Of a stretch of 64,000 nt of DNA, positions 35,536 through 44,479 are shown in pieces. Under the pieces are notes generated by a model. That model was given only the letters and a program-made list of their open reading frames with translations, did no database searches and had not been told where the DNA came from. This DNA comes from an uncultured Clostridia bacterium (GTDB lineage: Bacteria > Bacillota > Clostridia > Oscillospirales > Oscillospiraceae), in the NCBI GenBank assembly GCA_932222125.1, contig CAKNZJ010000048.1, positions 57,480-121,479 of the forward strand. The letters are read 5' to 3'. The position numbers and the translations under genes are program-made. Every line of letters begins with the position of its first letter. Position 1 is the stretch's first letter.

Positions 35536-38004
35536 TCAATCTAGTGGATCAATGTCCGCAAAAATAGCCACGCCCCGGTTTAGCCTGTCCGCCTGAGCCT
35601 GCCGCAACAGGTGAGCTGTGAGCTGGCGCATCGCCCTGGTATTTTTGGTATTCAGAATAAGCCGGTAGCGATAACGGTTGTTCACCCGGGCTACTGCCGC
35701 TGGCGCCGGTCCTAGCAATCGGTACTGATACTGGTCATAAGGCGCTTGACTCAGCGCCGAGGTGAAGCTCTCCCGCAGTCGCAGGCAGGTTCGAAGGACT
35801 GCCGTCTCTTCCAATCCGGAGGCACATAGGACAAACAGATCAGAATAGGGAGGAAATTCCCTAATACAGCGCATCTGAATCTCCTGTTCGTAGAAGGCGT
35901 CATAGTCCTGCTTGGCGGCGCATTGAATGATTTCATTGTCCGGCGTGAAGGTCTGGATTATTGCCTGCCCCTCCTTCCCTCCGCGTCCAGCCCGACCCAC
36001 CACCTGGGTAAGCAGGGAAAAGGCCCGCTCACCGCCATAGATGTCCCCGGTATACAGCAGCTGATCAGCTGACACCGCTCCCACCAGGGTCACATTCTCA
36101 AAATCCAACCCCTTGGCCACCATCTGAGTGCCCAGCAGAATGGGGATGCGCTGCCTTTGAAAGCGATCCAAAATCTCCTGATGGCTGTTAGTTGCGGAGA
36201 CTGTATCGGTGTCCATGCGCAGGATAGGTGTGCCGGGAAAGCGCTCCCGCAGCTCTTCCTCGACCCGCTGCGTGCCCATCCCCACAAAATTTAATATACC
36301 GCCGCAGCTGGGACATTGTTCAGGCAAAGCCTCTGAATGGCCACAGTAGTGGCACATCAACCGCCGGTTGGCAGAGTGATAGGTCAGATGGACGGAACAG
36401 CGGGGACAGGCAGGTGTCTGACCGCATTCCCCGCATGTCACCATCCGGTGTGCCCCCCGACGGTTGAGGAACAAAATTGCTTGCTCCCCTCTTCCGATGA
36501 TTTTCCTAAGCCGCTCTGCCAGCGGGGCGCTGATGTGCTCACCTCCACCCTGCCGAAGTTCTTCCTTCATGTCCACAATGGTCACCTGGGGCAGGGTCTT
36601 CTCATTATATCGGCGGAGCAGCCGGAACAGGTGATAGTCTCCCAGTCTGGCATGGTACATGGTCTCTACTGATGGTGTCGCTGAACCCATGAGCAGCAGA
36701 GCGCCCATCTTATGGCAGCGGTAACGGGCCACGTCCCTGGCATGATATCGCGGGGTCTGCTCTGACTTATAGGTAGGCTCCTGCTCTTCGTCCAGGATAA
36801 TCAGACCTAGATCGGGCAGGGGCGCAAATATGGCAGATCGAGTGCCTACCACTACTCTGGCCTCACCCCGCTTGGCGCGCTTCCACTCATCATACCGCTC
36901 TCCAGCCGACAATCCACTGTGTAAGATAGCCACATCTTGTCCAAAATGGCTGGTAAAGATTTGCATCAACTGGGGGGTAAGCCCAATCTCAGGCACCAGT
37001 ACCAGAGATGTTTTTCCACGCTCAAGCAGGGTATGAATCAGCTTCAAATAGACTTGGGTCTTACCACTTCCGGTGACGCCATACAGCAGAGCGAAAGCCG
37101 CCTCCCCACTATTTGTCAGGGCCAGTAATCCATCGTAGGCTTGCCTTTGTTCTTCATTCAGGGCAATAGGGCTGGTTTGCGACGGCCCCAATAATTCTGG
37201 CCGGCGGTATACCTCCCGCTTTTCCAAGGTGAGAATGCCCTGCCGCTCCAAGGCACGCAGCGTAGCCATGGACGCTCCGGTAAAATAGCACAGCTCTTTT
37301 GCCGATGCCCTACCCATTACACACAGAGTTTCCCCCACCGCATATTGAAGGGGGGCCTTTCTGCGCTTAGCCGCCAGCAAGGCCGTGACGTCTGCTGGCG
37401 GCATGGCCAGCATCGCCACCTGTTCTGTTTTATCTCCAATCCCACGGGCAACGCTGGTTTCTTTCACAATGACGCCCTGTTTTTCTAAGGCGTTTAAGGC
37501 AGGCATCGGGTCTGAGGTTCCAAAGGCCATTCGAATTTTCCCAGTCTCTGCCCAGCCTCCATTGGCAAACAGCAGCTCCACCAGCTTTTTAGCCCGGTTG
37601 GACCGTCCGGCTGCTTCATGGGCCGCCTCACGATCTATCCCCGGAGCAATTTTCCAACAGTCCATCAGTGAGAACCACAACCCGGCTGGGAGCATTGCCC
37701 GCATCGCCTCATACACCGTACAAAAATACTGCTCCCGCATCCATAGTGCCAGCTGCATCATATGGTGATCCAGCACCGGCTCCTCGTCTAAAACAGCTTG
37801 TACATATTTTAATTTGGCTGTATCCTCTTGCTGCGAGAGACGGAGAACCACCCCATCACAGGTACGGTTGCCCGCCCCAAAGGGCACCGCTGCCCTCATA
37901 CCTGGCCGTAGGACGGCCTCCAGTTCTCCTGGAATCAAATAGTCATAGGGGCGATCTATGACATAGGGAGCTGCCGAAACAACAATTTTTGCAGTATTGG
38001 CCAC
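35536..38004 (-). CDS. priA: Primosomal replication-restart helicase PriA
   Basis: 822 residues. N-terminal DNA-binding domain, helicase core with Walker A GVTGSGKTQV and Walker B reading LDEEQE (many PriA have DEEH), and eight zinc-ligand Cys in the CGECGQTPACPRC...CHYC...CPSC block. Restarts stalled replication forks. I chose GTG 38004 (VANTAKIVV) because GAGGTGGGG stands just before it. Confidence 0.96.
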   Translation of the reverse strand: MANTAKIVVSAAPYVIDRPYDYLIPGELEAVLRPGMRAAVPFGAGNRTCDGVVLRLSQQEDTAKLKYVQAVLDEEPVLDHHMMQLALWMREQYFCTVYEAMRAMLPAGLWFSLMDCWKIAPGIDREAAHEAAGRSNRAKKLVELLFANGGWAETGKIRMAFGTSDPMPALNALEKQGVIVKETSVARGIGDKTEQVAMLAMPPADVTALLAAKRRKAPLQYAVGETLCVMGRASAKELCYFTGASMATLRALERQGILTLEKREVYRRPELLGPSQTSPIALNEEQRQAYDGLLALTNSGEAAFALLYGVTGSGKTQVYLKLIHTLLERGKTSLVLVPEIGLTPQLMQIFTSHFGQDVAILHSGLSAGERYDEWKRAKRGEARVVVGTRSAIFAPLPDLGLIILDEEQEPTYKSEQTPRYHARDVARYRCHKMGALLLMGSATPSVETMYHARLGDYHLFRLLRRYNEKTLPQVTIVDMKEELRQGGGEHISAPLAERLRKIIGRGEQAILFLNRRGAHRMVTCGECGQTPACPRCSVHLTYHSANRRLMCHYCGHSEALPEQCPSCGGILNFVGMGTQRVEEELRERFPGTPILRMDTDTVSATNSHQEILDRFQRQRIPILLGTQMVAKGLDFENVTLVGAVSADQLLYTGDIYGGERAFSLLTQVVGRAGRGGKEGQAIIQTFTPDNEIIQCAAKQDYDAFYEQEIQMRCIREFPPYSDLFVLCASGLEETAVLRTCLRLRESFTSALSQAPYDQYQYRLLGPAPAAVARVNNRYRYRLILNTKNTRAMRQLTAHLLRQAQADRLNRGVAIFADIDPLD

Positions 38005-38041
38005 ACTCCCCACCTCTTTCTCTCTCAACGTAAAGGCAAGC

Positions 38042-38069
38042 CAAGGCAAGCCGTTACCACGGCTTGCCT
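38042..38069 (-). terminator. Hairpin between rpoZ and priA
   Basis: 12-pair stem with a 4-base loop. The sequence AAGGCAAGCC is also repeated directly beside it. No U-run, so it may be a partial terminator or an RNA-processing site. Confidence 0.5.
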
Positions 38070-38079
38070 TCCAGCCCTA

Positions 38080-38286
38080 CTACTGTACCTGATCTAACCC
38101 TTCGATTTGCAGCACTCCGCTGGCCACCTCTCGAATGGCCAGGGTGACAGGTTTATCTTCCAGCGGCTCTCCCATCTGCTCCGACTGGCTGGAAAGTTTT
38201 CTGGCCCGGTTGGCCACTATATTGACCAGCATATACCGGCTGGGAACCTGCTCCAACAGATCTTTAATGGCTGGATAAAGTAACAT
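38080..38286 (-). CDS. rpoZ: RNA polymerase omega subunit
   Basis: 68 residues. Has the conserved PSRYMLVNIVANRARKL block of omega. Stabilises the beta-prime subunit. AGGAGG lies 9 bases before ATG 38286. Usual partner of gmk. Confidence 0.93.
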   Translation of the reverse strand: MLLYPAIKDLLEQVPSRYMLVNIVANRARKLSSQSEQMGEPLEDKPVTLAIREVASGVLQIEGLDQVQ

Positions 38287-38317
38287 AGTTGCATTCCTCC
38301 TCATAATGTTCCATCAT

Positions 38318-38956
38318 TCATTCTTGCCCATTTTTTCCACCGACAATTCCATCGATGAAATAGAGCCGCTTTGGTGTCCGGCACTGCTCGGCCTCCAAGA
38401 TGGAAAGAATTGTCCCGGCAGCGGACACCACTGTCTCGTTGACCACAAGGTAGTCGTAATGGGTGCTCTCTCGGCACTCCTCTCGGGCTCTTTGTAGCCG
38501 CTGCTCAATGACCTCCTCATTGTCGGTGTTCCGGCTATGCAGCCGGCGGGACAACTCCTCCAGCGAGGGCGGGATGAGAAAGATGGTTACTGCCTCTGCG
38601 CATCGTTCCTTCACTTTAGCCGCGCCCTGGACATCAATATCAAGCAGCACATCTATTCCCCGCTCCAGTTGTTCCCGGATCACCTTGAGGGAGGTGCCGT
38701 AGTAATTGCCCACAAACTCGGCAAACTCCAACAATTCTCCGTCAGCAATCATCCGCTGAAACTCCTGGCGGGACACAAAGTTGTAATTTACCCCATCGGC
38801 CTCTCCGGTGCGCGGTTGTCTGGTTGTAAAGGATACAGAAAAATAGATGTCCCTGCGGCTGCTGAGCAGTTCCGCAATAACGGTGCTTTTCCCTACGCCG
38901 GACGGGCCGGACAGCACAATCAGCTCTCCTCGCCTTTTCTTTCCTGTTGGAGTCAT
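38318..38956 (-). CDS. gmk: Guanylate kinase
   Basis: 212 residues. P-loop GPSGVGKST, then TTRQPRTGEADGVNYNFVS (GMP-binding). Makes GDP from GMP. The ATG overlaps the remA stop by 4 bases. Confidence 0.97.
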   Translation of the reverse strand: MTPTGKKRRGELIVLSGPSGVGKSTVIAELLSSRRDIYFSVSFTTRQPRTGEADGVNYNFVSRQEFQRMIADGELLEFAEFVGNYYGTSLKVIREQLERGIDVLLDIDVQGAAKVKERCAEAVTIFLIPPSLEELSRRLHSRNTDNEEVIEQRLQRAREECRESTHYDYLVVNETVVSAAGTILSILEAEQCRTPKRLYFIDGIVGGKNGQE

Positions 38957-39225
38957 GTTCTCTCGTCTCCCATTCTGTTTGCTTGCCCTTTCTCCATTCC
39001 AAACCGGAGGGACACCTCCTCAACCGGAAGTGAGGACCATATGATATGTCCGCTGTCTGTCACCAGCACCGCCCGGGTTTTGCGCCCAAAGCTGGCGTCA
39101 ATCAGCGCGCCCCGCTCACGCGCCTCCTGTCCAAGCCGCTTAACCGGCGCAGATTCCGGACTGACAATGGCCACTACCCGCTCAGCGGAAACTACATTGC
39201 CAAAGCCGATATTCACTAACTTCAC
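38953..39225 (-). CDS. remA: RemA-family DNA-binding regulator (DUF370)
   Basis: 90 residues. Contains KLVNIGFGNVVSAERVVAIV and SPESAPVKRL, the RemA signature. In Bacillus RemA activates biofilm matrix genes as an oligomeric ring. I prefer GTG 39225, which gives the family's usual start; GTG 39237 is also possible. Fixed neighbour of gmk and yicC. Confidence 0.9.
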   Translation of the reverse strand: MKLVNIGFGNVVSAERVVAIVSPESAPVKRLGQEARERGALIDASFGRKTRAVLVTDSGHIIWSSLPVEEVSLRFGMEKGQANRMGDERT

Positions 39226-39243
39226 CCTATTTGCCACCGCCCT

Positions 39244-40131
39244 CTATTCCAGGTTCTGGATCTGTTCGCGGATTTTCTCAATTTCCGCCTTGATATCCAC
39301 CACAATTTGGATAATCCACAGATCGCTGCACTTGGAGCCGATGGTATTAGTCTCACGGTTGAATTCCTGGATTAAAAAGTCCAGCTTTCGGCCCACCTGT
39401 CCTCCCTTAGACAGCAATGCCCGGAGTTGACCGATATGGCTGCGCAGTCGAACAGTCTCCTCATCCACGGCCACCTTGTCGGCAAAAACAGCTGCCTCAG
39501 TAAGTATTTTACTCTCGTCAATCTGGGTATTGCCCAGTACCTCACGCAGCTTACTCTCCAGCCGGGCACGATAGTCCGCCACCGTCTGAGGTGAGCGCTG
39601 CTCCACCTGAGCCACCAGCTCTTCAATGACCGCCACACGGCCCAGGATATCCACAGCCAGCCGCTGGCCTTCCTTTTCCCTCATGGTGTTAAAGTCCTGG
39701 ATCGCCGCGTTCAGTGCCTCCAGCAGGTGCTCCTTCGTCTGCTCCGGATCCTTCTCCATCTTCTCCACGGTGAGCACATCTGGGAAATTGGCCAGGTCAG
39801 TGGGGCTATATTCTTGCCTTATTCCATGATCTTTACCTATCTGGTAGAGCTTGAACAGCGCATCCATATAACTCCTTGCCAGAGCCTCATTCACTGTGAC
39901 AGATACCCCGCCCTCACCACTGCCGACAATGGTGACAAAGATGTCTACCTTGCCCCTACCGATGGAGGACTGAGCCTCTGCCTTGATCGCCTCCTCAGCA
40001 AAAATGTAGGCTTTTGGCATCTTGACGGTGCAATCCAGATAGCGGTTATTCACCGAGCGCACCTCGATGGTGACCTGGAATTTGCCAAAGGACCGCTCTC
40101 CCCGTCCATATCCGGTCATACTTCGAACCAT
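39244..40131 (-). CDS. yicC: YicC-family endoribonuclease
   Basis: 295 residues. N-terminal MVRSMTGYGRGE and the VNNRYLDCTVKMP block; C-terminal DUF1732 region with FLIQEFNRETNTIGSKC near the end. Members cleave RNA in E. coli. A GGGG-type ribosome binding site precedes the ATG. First of the yicC-remA-gmk-rpoZ set. Confidence 0.94.
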   Translation of the reverse strand: MVRSMTGYGRGERSFGKFQVTIEVRSVNNRYLDCTVKMPKAYIFAEEAIKAEAQSSIGRGKVDIFVTIVGSGEGGVSVTVNEALARSYMDALFKLYQIGKDHGIRQEYSPTDLANFPDVLTVEKMEKDPEQTKEHLLEALNAAIQDFNTMREKEGQRLAVDILGRVAVIEELVAQVEQRSPQTVADYRARLESKLREVLGNTQIDESKILTEAAVFADKVAVDEETVRLRSHIGQLRALLSKGGQVGRKLDFLIQEFNRETNTIGSKCSDLWIIQIVVDIKAEIEKIREQIQNLE

Positions 40132-40146
40132 ACTACACCCCTTCTC

Positions 40147-40668
40147 TTATGAGACAGTCCGCTGAATCCGGGCTATATACAACCCAATCAACCGGCTGAA
40201 TCCATAGTCGTATATCAAAAACACGATGTTTCCCGCCAGGTATACCAGCCACCACGCCTGCCCCAATATCTCAGGCAGGTTGGCCAACAGGGCTCCTTCC
40301 ATCACCTGGTAAATTACTGTAAGGGCAGCGTTAAAAAAGGCCAGTTTCAGCAGGTATGCCTGCCATTGATGCTTCCGATTTTCCGACAGGGATTTCACCA
40401 CGGGGTATACTCCAAACAGCACAGCGAACAGCAGAACACAAAACTTATCCGGCACTAGCAAAAATGCCAACACGGACACCACTGCCCAGGACAAAATGCC
40501 AGCCTTCCAATCAAACGCAATCACCGCCGCCGCCGGCAGTAGCCCAGCGGCAGCCACAATGCCCAAACGACCCATGGGAATGAGGGAACTCAGATAGATC
40601 AAAATTAGTGCCAACGCACTCAAAATAGCGGAATGGGCAACCTGGAGCGCGGCATTTTTTCGCTTCAT
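40147..40668 (-). CDS. Polytopic membrane protein, possibly ECF S-component-like
   Basis: 173 residues with about five to six hydrophobic segments (SAILSALALILIYLSSLIP, the LGIVAAAGLLPAAAVIAF stretch, a long one near 70-95, and two in the C-terminal third). The N-terminal half resembles small substrate-binding S components of ECF transporters, but no substrate motif is clear. It follows the J-domain gene by 2 bases and is likely co-transcribed. Confidence 0.6.
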   Translation of the reverse strand: MKRKNAALQVAHSAILSALALILIYLSSLIPMGRLGIVAAAGLLPAAAVIAFDWKAGILSWAVVSVLAFLLVPDKFCVLLFAVLFGVYPVVKSLSENRKHQWQAYLLKLAFFNAALTVIYQVMEGALLANLPEILGQAWWLVYLAGNIVFLIYDYGFSRLIGLYIARIQRTVS

Positions 40669-40670
40669 AC

Positions 40671-41279
40671 CTATCGACAGCCTCCGCACAGACAGTTCAT
40701 ACACATCATGGTGGTGCAGCAATCCAGCCCATCGCAATCAGCGCCGGTCATGGTGGGCTGATAGGCATAGCCGCCCCGCTGCATCATGGACAGAGCCTGC
40801 CGGTATTCTAAATTTCCCGGCTCCATCTGAACGGCAATCTGATAGTTTTGCCGCGCCTCGTCCAGCCATCCCCGGCGGTAGGCGATACTGCCCATGAGAA
40901 AATACCACTCCCCATTCTTAGTCCCGGCACACTGAAGAATCTGCTCTGCCCCCTCCAAATTGCCCATGTTGATATATTGTCTGGCCTGTGCAAACTCCCG
41001 GCCGCCCTGGCTACCGCTCTGATAGGCCGATCCGCTTCCATATCCGCTTTGGCTGTAACCGCTGCTATTGCCATTGGAATATCCACCGGTGGAACGGATT
41101 TTGACAATGGCGTCATAGGCCTCATTGACCTCCTTCATCTTTTCCTCCGCCAAATCGGCCAGTGGATTATTTTGATAGTTGTCTGGATGATACTTTCGGG
41201 CCAGCTCCCGATACACCTTTTTTATTTCGTCATCGCTGGCGTCATGGTTGATGCCCAGCACTTGATAGGGATCTCTCAT
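40671..41279 (-). CDS. J-domain protein with Cys-rich tail
   Basis: 202 residues. N-terminal J domain (about 1-65) with the HPD motif in YHPDNY; a Gly/Ser/Tyr-rich linker (SNGNSSGYSQSGYGSGSAYQ); TPR-like helices; and a C-terminal tail with eight Cys in about 20 residues (CDGLDCC...CMNCLCGGC). AAGGAG precedes ATG 41279. Its start lies inside the end of the DUF5685 gene (38-base overlap). The tail could bind metal, form disulfides or carry lipid; nothing in the sequence decides. Confidence 0.8.
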   Translation of the reverse strand: MRDPYQVLGINHDASDDEIKKVYRELARKYHPDNYQNNPLADLAEEKMKEVNEAYDAIVKIRSTGGYSNGNSSGYSQSGYGSGSAYQSGSQGGREFAQARQYINMGNLEGAEQILQCAGTKNGEWYFLMGSIAYRRGWLDEARQNYQIAVQMEPGNLEYRQALSMMQRGGYAYQPTMTGADCDGLDCCTTMMCMNCLCGGCR

Positions 41280-42147
41280 AGGAACGTCTCCTTGTCTTTC
41301 GCATTTCTTTCCACCGGCCATCCAATACAGCGCCCTGCACCGAGGGCAGGCCGAAATAAAGCACATTTTCCACAATGGGTTTCCAGCTTCCAAGTTCCAT
41401 AAGCTGCGCCGCCGATCCCGCCAGCCGCAGCGAATGGGTGACGGTTGTCTCAAAATAGTCCCGCTCGTCTTTGGCTTTTCCCTGGAAACGAGCTTCCAAC
41501 GCATTGTAGCGGCCCTGCTTCCGGTCGCTGTCCAGATCATCCCAGGCGTCCATCAAATAAACCCATCGTCCCAGGTGATAGAGGAGCTGACTGCGTGCCC
41601 GCCCATCGGCACCCCCTTTCTCCCCGGACGACCCAGCGGCTAAAATAGAGGCAAACGTATCCGCCACCCGGTCTAGCTCTGATGCGTTCTCTTGTTCCAT
41701 TTCTCGCAGCCGGACCAAGCCGATCTGAACCTCTCGGTCAAAATTCTGTTGCGCATTAGCCGCCTTGTGATAAGCTCCTCTGAGCAGAAACCGCAATATG
41801 CGATGGGGCAGACCGGCCAACGGCCCCTTGTCCGTCACGTCATCAGATAACTTGTGGTAGGTGAGAATCATACTCTGATCCGCCGCCATATCCAGATTGC
41901 TCCCACGCAGGCAGGCCCCCGGTTTACGGAAGGGATGGGCCGGACAGCGCAGGCAGATGTGTGCCTCCTCCCCGCCGCAGCCACAAAAGAGGATGGCTAA
42001 AAATACAAAGTCGTACTGGAGGGTAAACCGGGCCAGAAACCCGTGACGAGCACTCATCGTGTGGCACAGTCCGCAATAAACGCTCTGATATGCCTGTCTT
42101 TGCTCCTCTGTCATGCGCTCCAGCACCGGACGGATATATCCAAACAT
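41242..42147 (-). CDS. DUF5685 family protein
   Basis: 301 residues, mostly helical. Cys pairs near the N-terminus (YCGLC, then CGCGG and CLRCP) suggest a metal site. Two acidic patches, LSDDVTD and MDAWDDLDSDRKQGRYNAL, recall the Asp-rich motifs of all-helical prenyl/squalene synthases, but that link is only suggestive. The ATG overlaps the cdaR stop by one base (TGATG). It stands where glmM follows cdaR in Bacillus. Confidence 0.75.
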   Translation of the reverse strand: MFGYIRPVLERMTEEQRQAYQSVYCGLCHTMSARHGFLARFTLQYDFVFLAILFCGCGGEEAHICLRCPAHPFRKPGACLRGSNLDMAADQSMILTYHKLSDDVTDKGPLAGLPHRILRFLLRGAYHKAANAQQNFDREVQIGLVRLREMEQENASELDRVADTFASILAAGSSGEKGGADGRARSQLLYHLGRWVYLMDAWDDLDSDRKQGRYNALEARFQGKAKDERDYFETTVTHSLRLAGSAAQLMELGSWKPIVENVLYFGLPSVQGAVLDGRWKEMRKTRRRSYERSLSSAGHQP

Positions 42148-43418
42148 CAGCTTCGTTTGCTCAGGTTGACCACAATGCGGTGGTCACCACTGAGCACCCC
42201 AATTTCAGATGGGGTGGCCGCACTGTCCAAATAGACGGTAGCCGGCACAATATACTGGCCGGTAGCAAGATTGATATCCCGCAGGTCAACTACCACCCGA
42301 AGATTCTCCTCTGTAATTTCTGCTACCCTCGCCTCACTGCCCCGAATCTCGACCGGCAGTACTTTGGTCACAATGTTGGCCCGCCATCCATCAGGCAAAT
42401 TGATATAGCTGATATGGGTGGCCTCCCTAGTTTGGGTGACCAGCGCTTTGTTCCAAGAGATGGTCACCGTTGCCTCAGCGCCTCCACTGATGTTGGTCAG
42501 CTCATCTGCAAGCGGAATGGGAAAACTCAGCATATCCCCATCATTCACAGTAGCCAGGTTGATGGTGGCCAAGGTGATTGCCCCTTCATTTTTCAGTGCC
42601 TCTACTGCATCACGGCTGCCGGCTACCGTGATGGAATCCATACTCAGCTCATAGGATACCTCGGACGCGTCCACACCGCCGCCGGAAATAAAGTTGACCT
42701 TTAGCGGGACGGTTGCGGTTGCCTGTATGGGGAAGGTGACATAGACCGATTCCACATCGCACGTCACGTCCAAGTTTTCCAGCACATCTCCGCTGGCACC
42801 GATGAGTTGGAATGGGAATTCTCCGCTGACGGTATCGGTCAAATTCTCGCCTCCAATGCTGACCCTGGCATAGGATACCTGATTGACCAACTCCTGCTGG
42901 CCACTGATCACCAGTTTTTCCGGAGAGAACAAAAAGTCCTCCTTGTCCCCTGCGATATATCCCTCAGCTGCTGTGCCCGTAAACTCACCCTGGAGTTCTA
43001 TCTCCCGGCGGCTAAACCCGGCAACCTTCACCGTGATTATGTTGCCGTTGACTCCGCTGACGATCTCAACCTGGCTCTGATTGACACCAGCAGGCAAAGT
43101 GACAGCATATGCCAGTGTGTGCTCTCCATCTGTGCTGATGTTGGATACGTTGGCGGTCACCTGCACTGTCTGATTGGTGAGCAGGGCCAAAACTGTTGGG
43201 GCGGCCCGAAGGTTCAGGGAGGTGGTATGGTTGTCCCCCACAACCATCAGGTTTCTATCTTCCAGAATGTCCACCCCGGTGAAAGTGACCGGGACACCGC
43301 GGATCACCTTACTGTCCTCCCGCCCATCCATGGCTGTGACATAAAACCAAAGGGAGAGTGCAATCAAAATGGACAGTGCCACATAAAGCGCCTTGCTGTC
43401 AAGAATCTTCTTTCCCAT
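42147..43418 (-). CDS. cdaR: CdaR, YbbR-domain regulator of CdaA
   Basis: 423 residues. One N-terminal membrane segment (KALYVALSILIALSLWFYV), then about four YbbR-type beta repeats outside the cell. Modulates the diadenylate cyclase CdaA. It overlaps cdaA by 20 bases; the ATG at 43418 has GGGAG upstream. Confidence 0.92.
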   Translation of the reverse strand: MGKKILDSKALYVALSILIALSLWFYVTAMDGREDSKVIRGVPVTFTGVDILEDRNLMVVGDNHTTSLNLRAAPTVLALLTNQTVQVTANVSNISTDGEHTLAYAVTLPAGVNQSQVEIVSGVNGNIITVKVAGFSRREIELQGEFTGTAAEGYIAGDKEDFLFSPEKLVISGQQELVNQVSYARVSIGGENLTDTVSGEFPFQLIGASGDVLENLDVTCDVESVYVTFPIQATATVPLKVNFISGGGVDASEVSYELSMDSITVAGSRDAVEALKNEGAITLATINLATVNDGDMLSFPIPLADELTNISGGAEATVTISWNKALVTQTREATHISYINLPDGWRANIVTKVLPVEIRGSEARVAEITEENLRVVVDLRDINLATGQYIVPATVYLDSAATPSEIGVLSGDHRIVVNLSKRS

Positions 43419-44289
43419 TGCTGTTGTCTCCCTTGAAGCCCTTGAATACGTTGGTAATCCGGGTCGCCGCGTTTGAAGGGCGCTTTTCATCTATCTCCGG
43501 CATCAGCTCGCTACGCAGCAGCCGCTCCAGCGTCTCTGTTGACAGGTGCCGCTTTAGCATACCATTGATGGCTACGGAAATAGAGCCGTTCTCCTCCGAG
43601 ACAATGGCTACCACCGCGTCAGAGTTCTCGCTCACGCCAATCCCCGCTCGATGGCGCATTCCAAGATCCCTGCTCAGATTCACATTGCCGGACAGGGGCA
43701 GCATACAGCCGGCCCCCACAATGCGCCCGCCTCGGACAATGACAGCCCCGTCGTGGAGGGGCGCCCGATTCCAAAACAGGTTCTTGAGCAGTTCAGTCGA
43801 GACCCGGGCATCCAACGGCGTGCCCGTCTTGAGCATATCATCCAGCATTGTCCTCCGCTCAAATACCATCAATCCGCCCACTTTATCTTTGGACATGGCG
43901 GAATATGCCTTGGCAGTCTCCACAATAGCCTGTTCCAGGTCATCACCATAGCTCTCCGCCACAAACAACTCCTTAATTTTTCCGCTGCCCATCTGCTCCA
44001 GGAAACGGCGCAGCTCAGGCTGGAATAGAATAATCAGGGCGATAACGCCCAACTCCACCGCATGGTTCAATACAAAGCTAACCACCCGCAGGTTAAGCAG
44101 ATTGGACAGGGCCATGGCAAGCAAGATCAGCACAATGGCCCGAATCACCTGTCCAGAACGGCTTTGACGCACAAAACGGAACAGATGATAGATGCCAAAG
44201 GCGATAAGTGCAATGTCCAGCACATCAAATGGGCCTATGAGCTTGATGTATTCCGGCGCCGTCCACAGCACCTGCAGCAGCATTTCCAT
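43399..44289 (-). CDS. cdaA: Diadenylate cyclase CdaA
   Basis: 296 residues. Three membrane segments (about 20-100), then the DAC domain with the catalytic HDGAVIV and RHRAGIG motifs. Makes c-di-AMP from two ATP, controlling potassium balance and the cell wall. The ATG at 44289 has GGAAGAGG upstream, and a consensus promoter is 80 bases further. Confidence 0.96.
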   Translation of the reverse strand: MEMLLQVLWTAPEYIKLIGPFDVLDIALIAFGIYHLFRFVRQSRSGQVIRAIVLILLAMALSNLLNLRVVSFVLNHAVELGVIALIILFQPELRRFLEQMGSGKIKELFVAESYGDDLEQAIVETAKAYSAMSKDKVGGLMVFERRTMLDDMLKTGTPLDARVSTELLKNLFWNRAPLHDGAVIVRGGRIVGAGCMLPLSGNVNLSRDLGMRHRAGIGVSENSDAVVAIVSEENGSISVAINGMLKRHLSTETLERLLRSELMPEIDEKRPSNAATRITNVFKGFKGDNSNGKEDS

Positions 44290-44368
44290 CCTGTCACATC
44301 CTCTTCCTGCCGTGGAGTGTGTCTTATCATTGACCCTTAGGTATAACAAGGCATGATAATCAAGGAAC

Positions 44369-44397
44369 ATTATACCTTATCCACCGCGGAATGGCAA
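44369..44397 (-). promoter_or_regulatory. cdaA operon promoter
   Basis: Minus strand TTGCCA (44392-44397), 17-base spacer, TATAAT (44369-44374). Confidence 0.8.
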
Positions 44398-44434
44398 GTC
44401 AATCAAAGAAAATTCAAAAATTGGATGTGAGCCC

Positions 44435-44479
44435 AACATGGCAAAAGGGCGTGGGTTTACCACGCCCTTTTGCCATGTT
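44435..44479. terminator. 20-pair hairpin spanning the 3' end of the cysteine desulfurase gene
   Basis: Perfect 20-base arms with a 5-base loop. The stop codon lies in the loop, and the last seven codons (KHGKRAW) form one arm. There is no strong U-run. Probably a terminator fused with the coding end. Confidence 0.7.
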
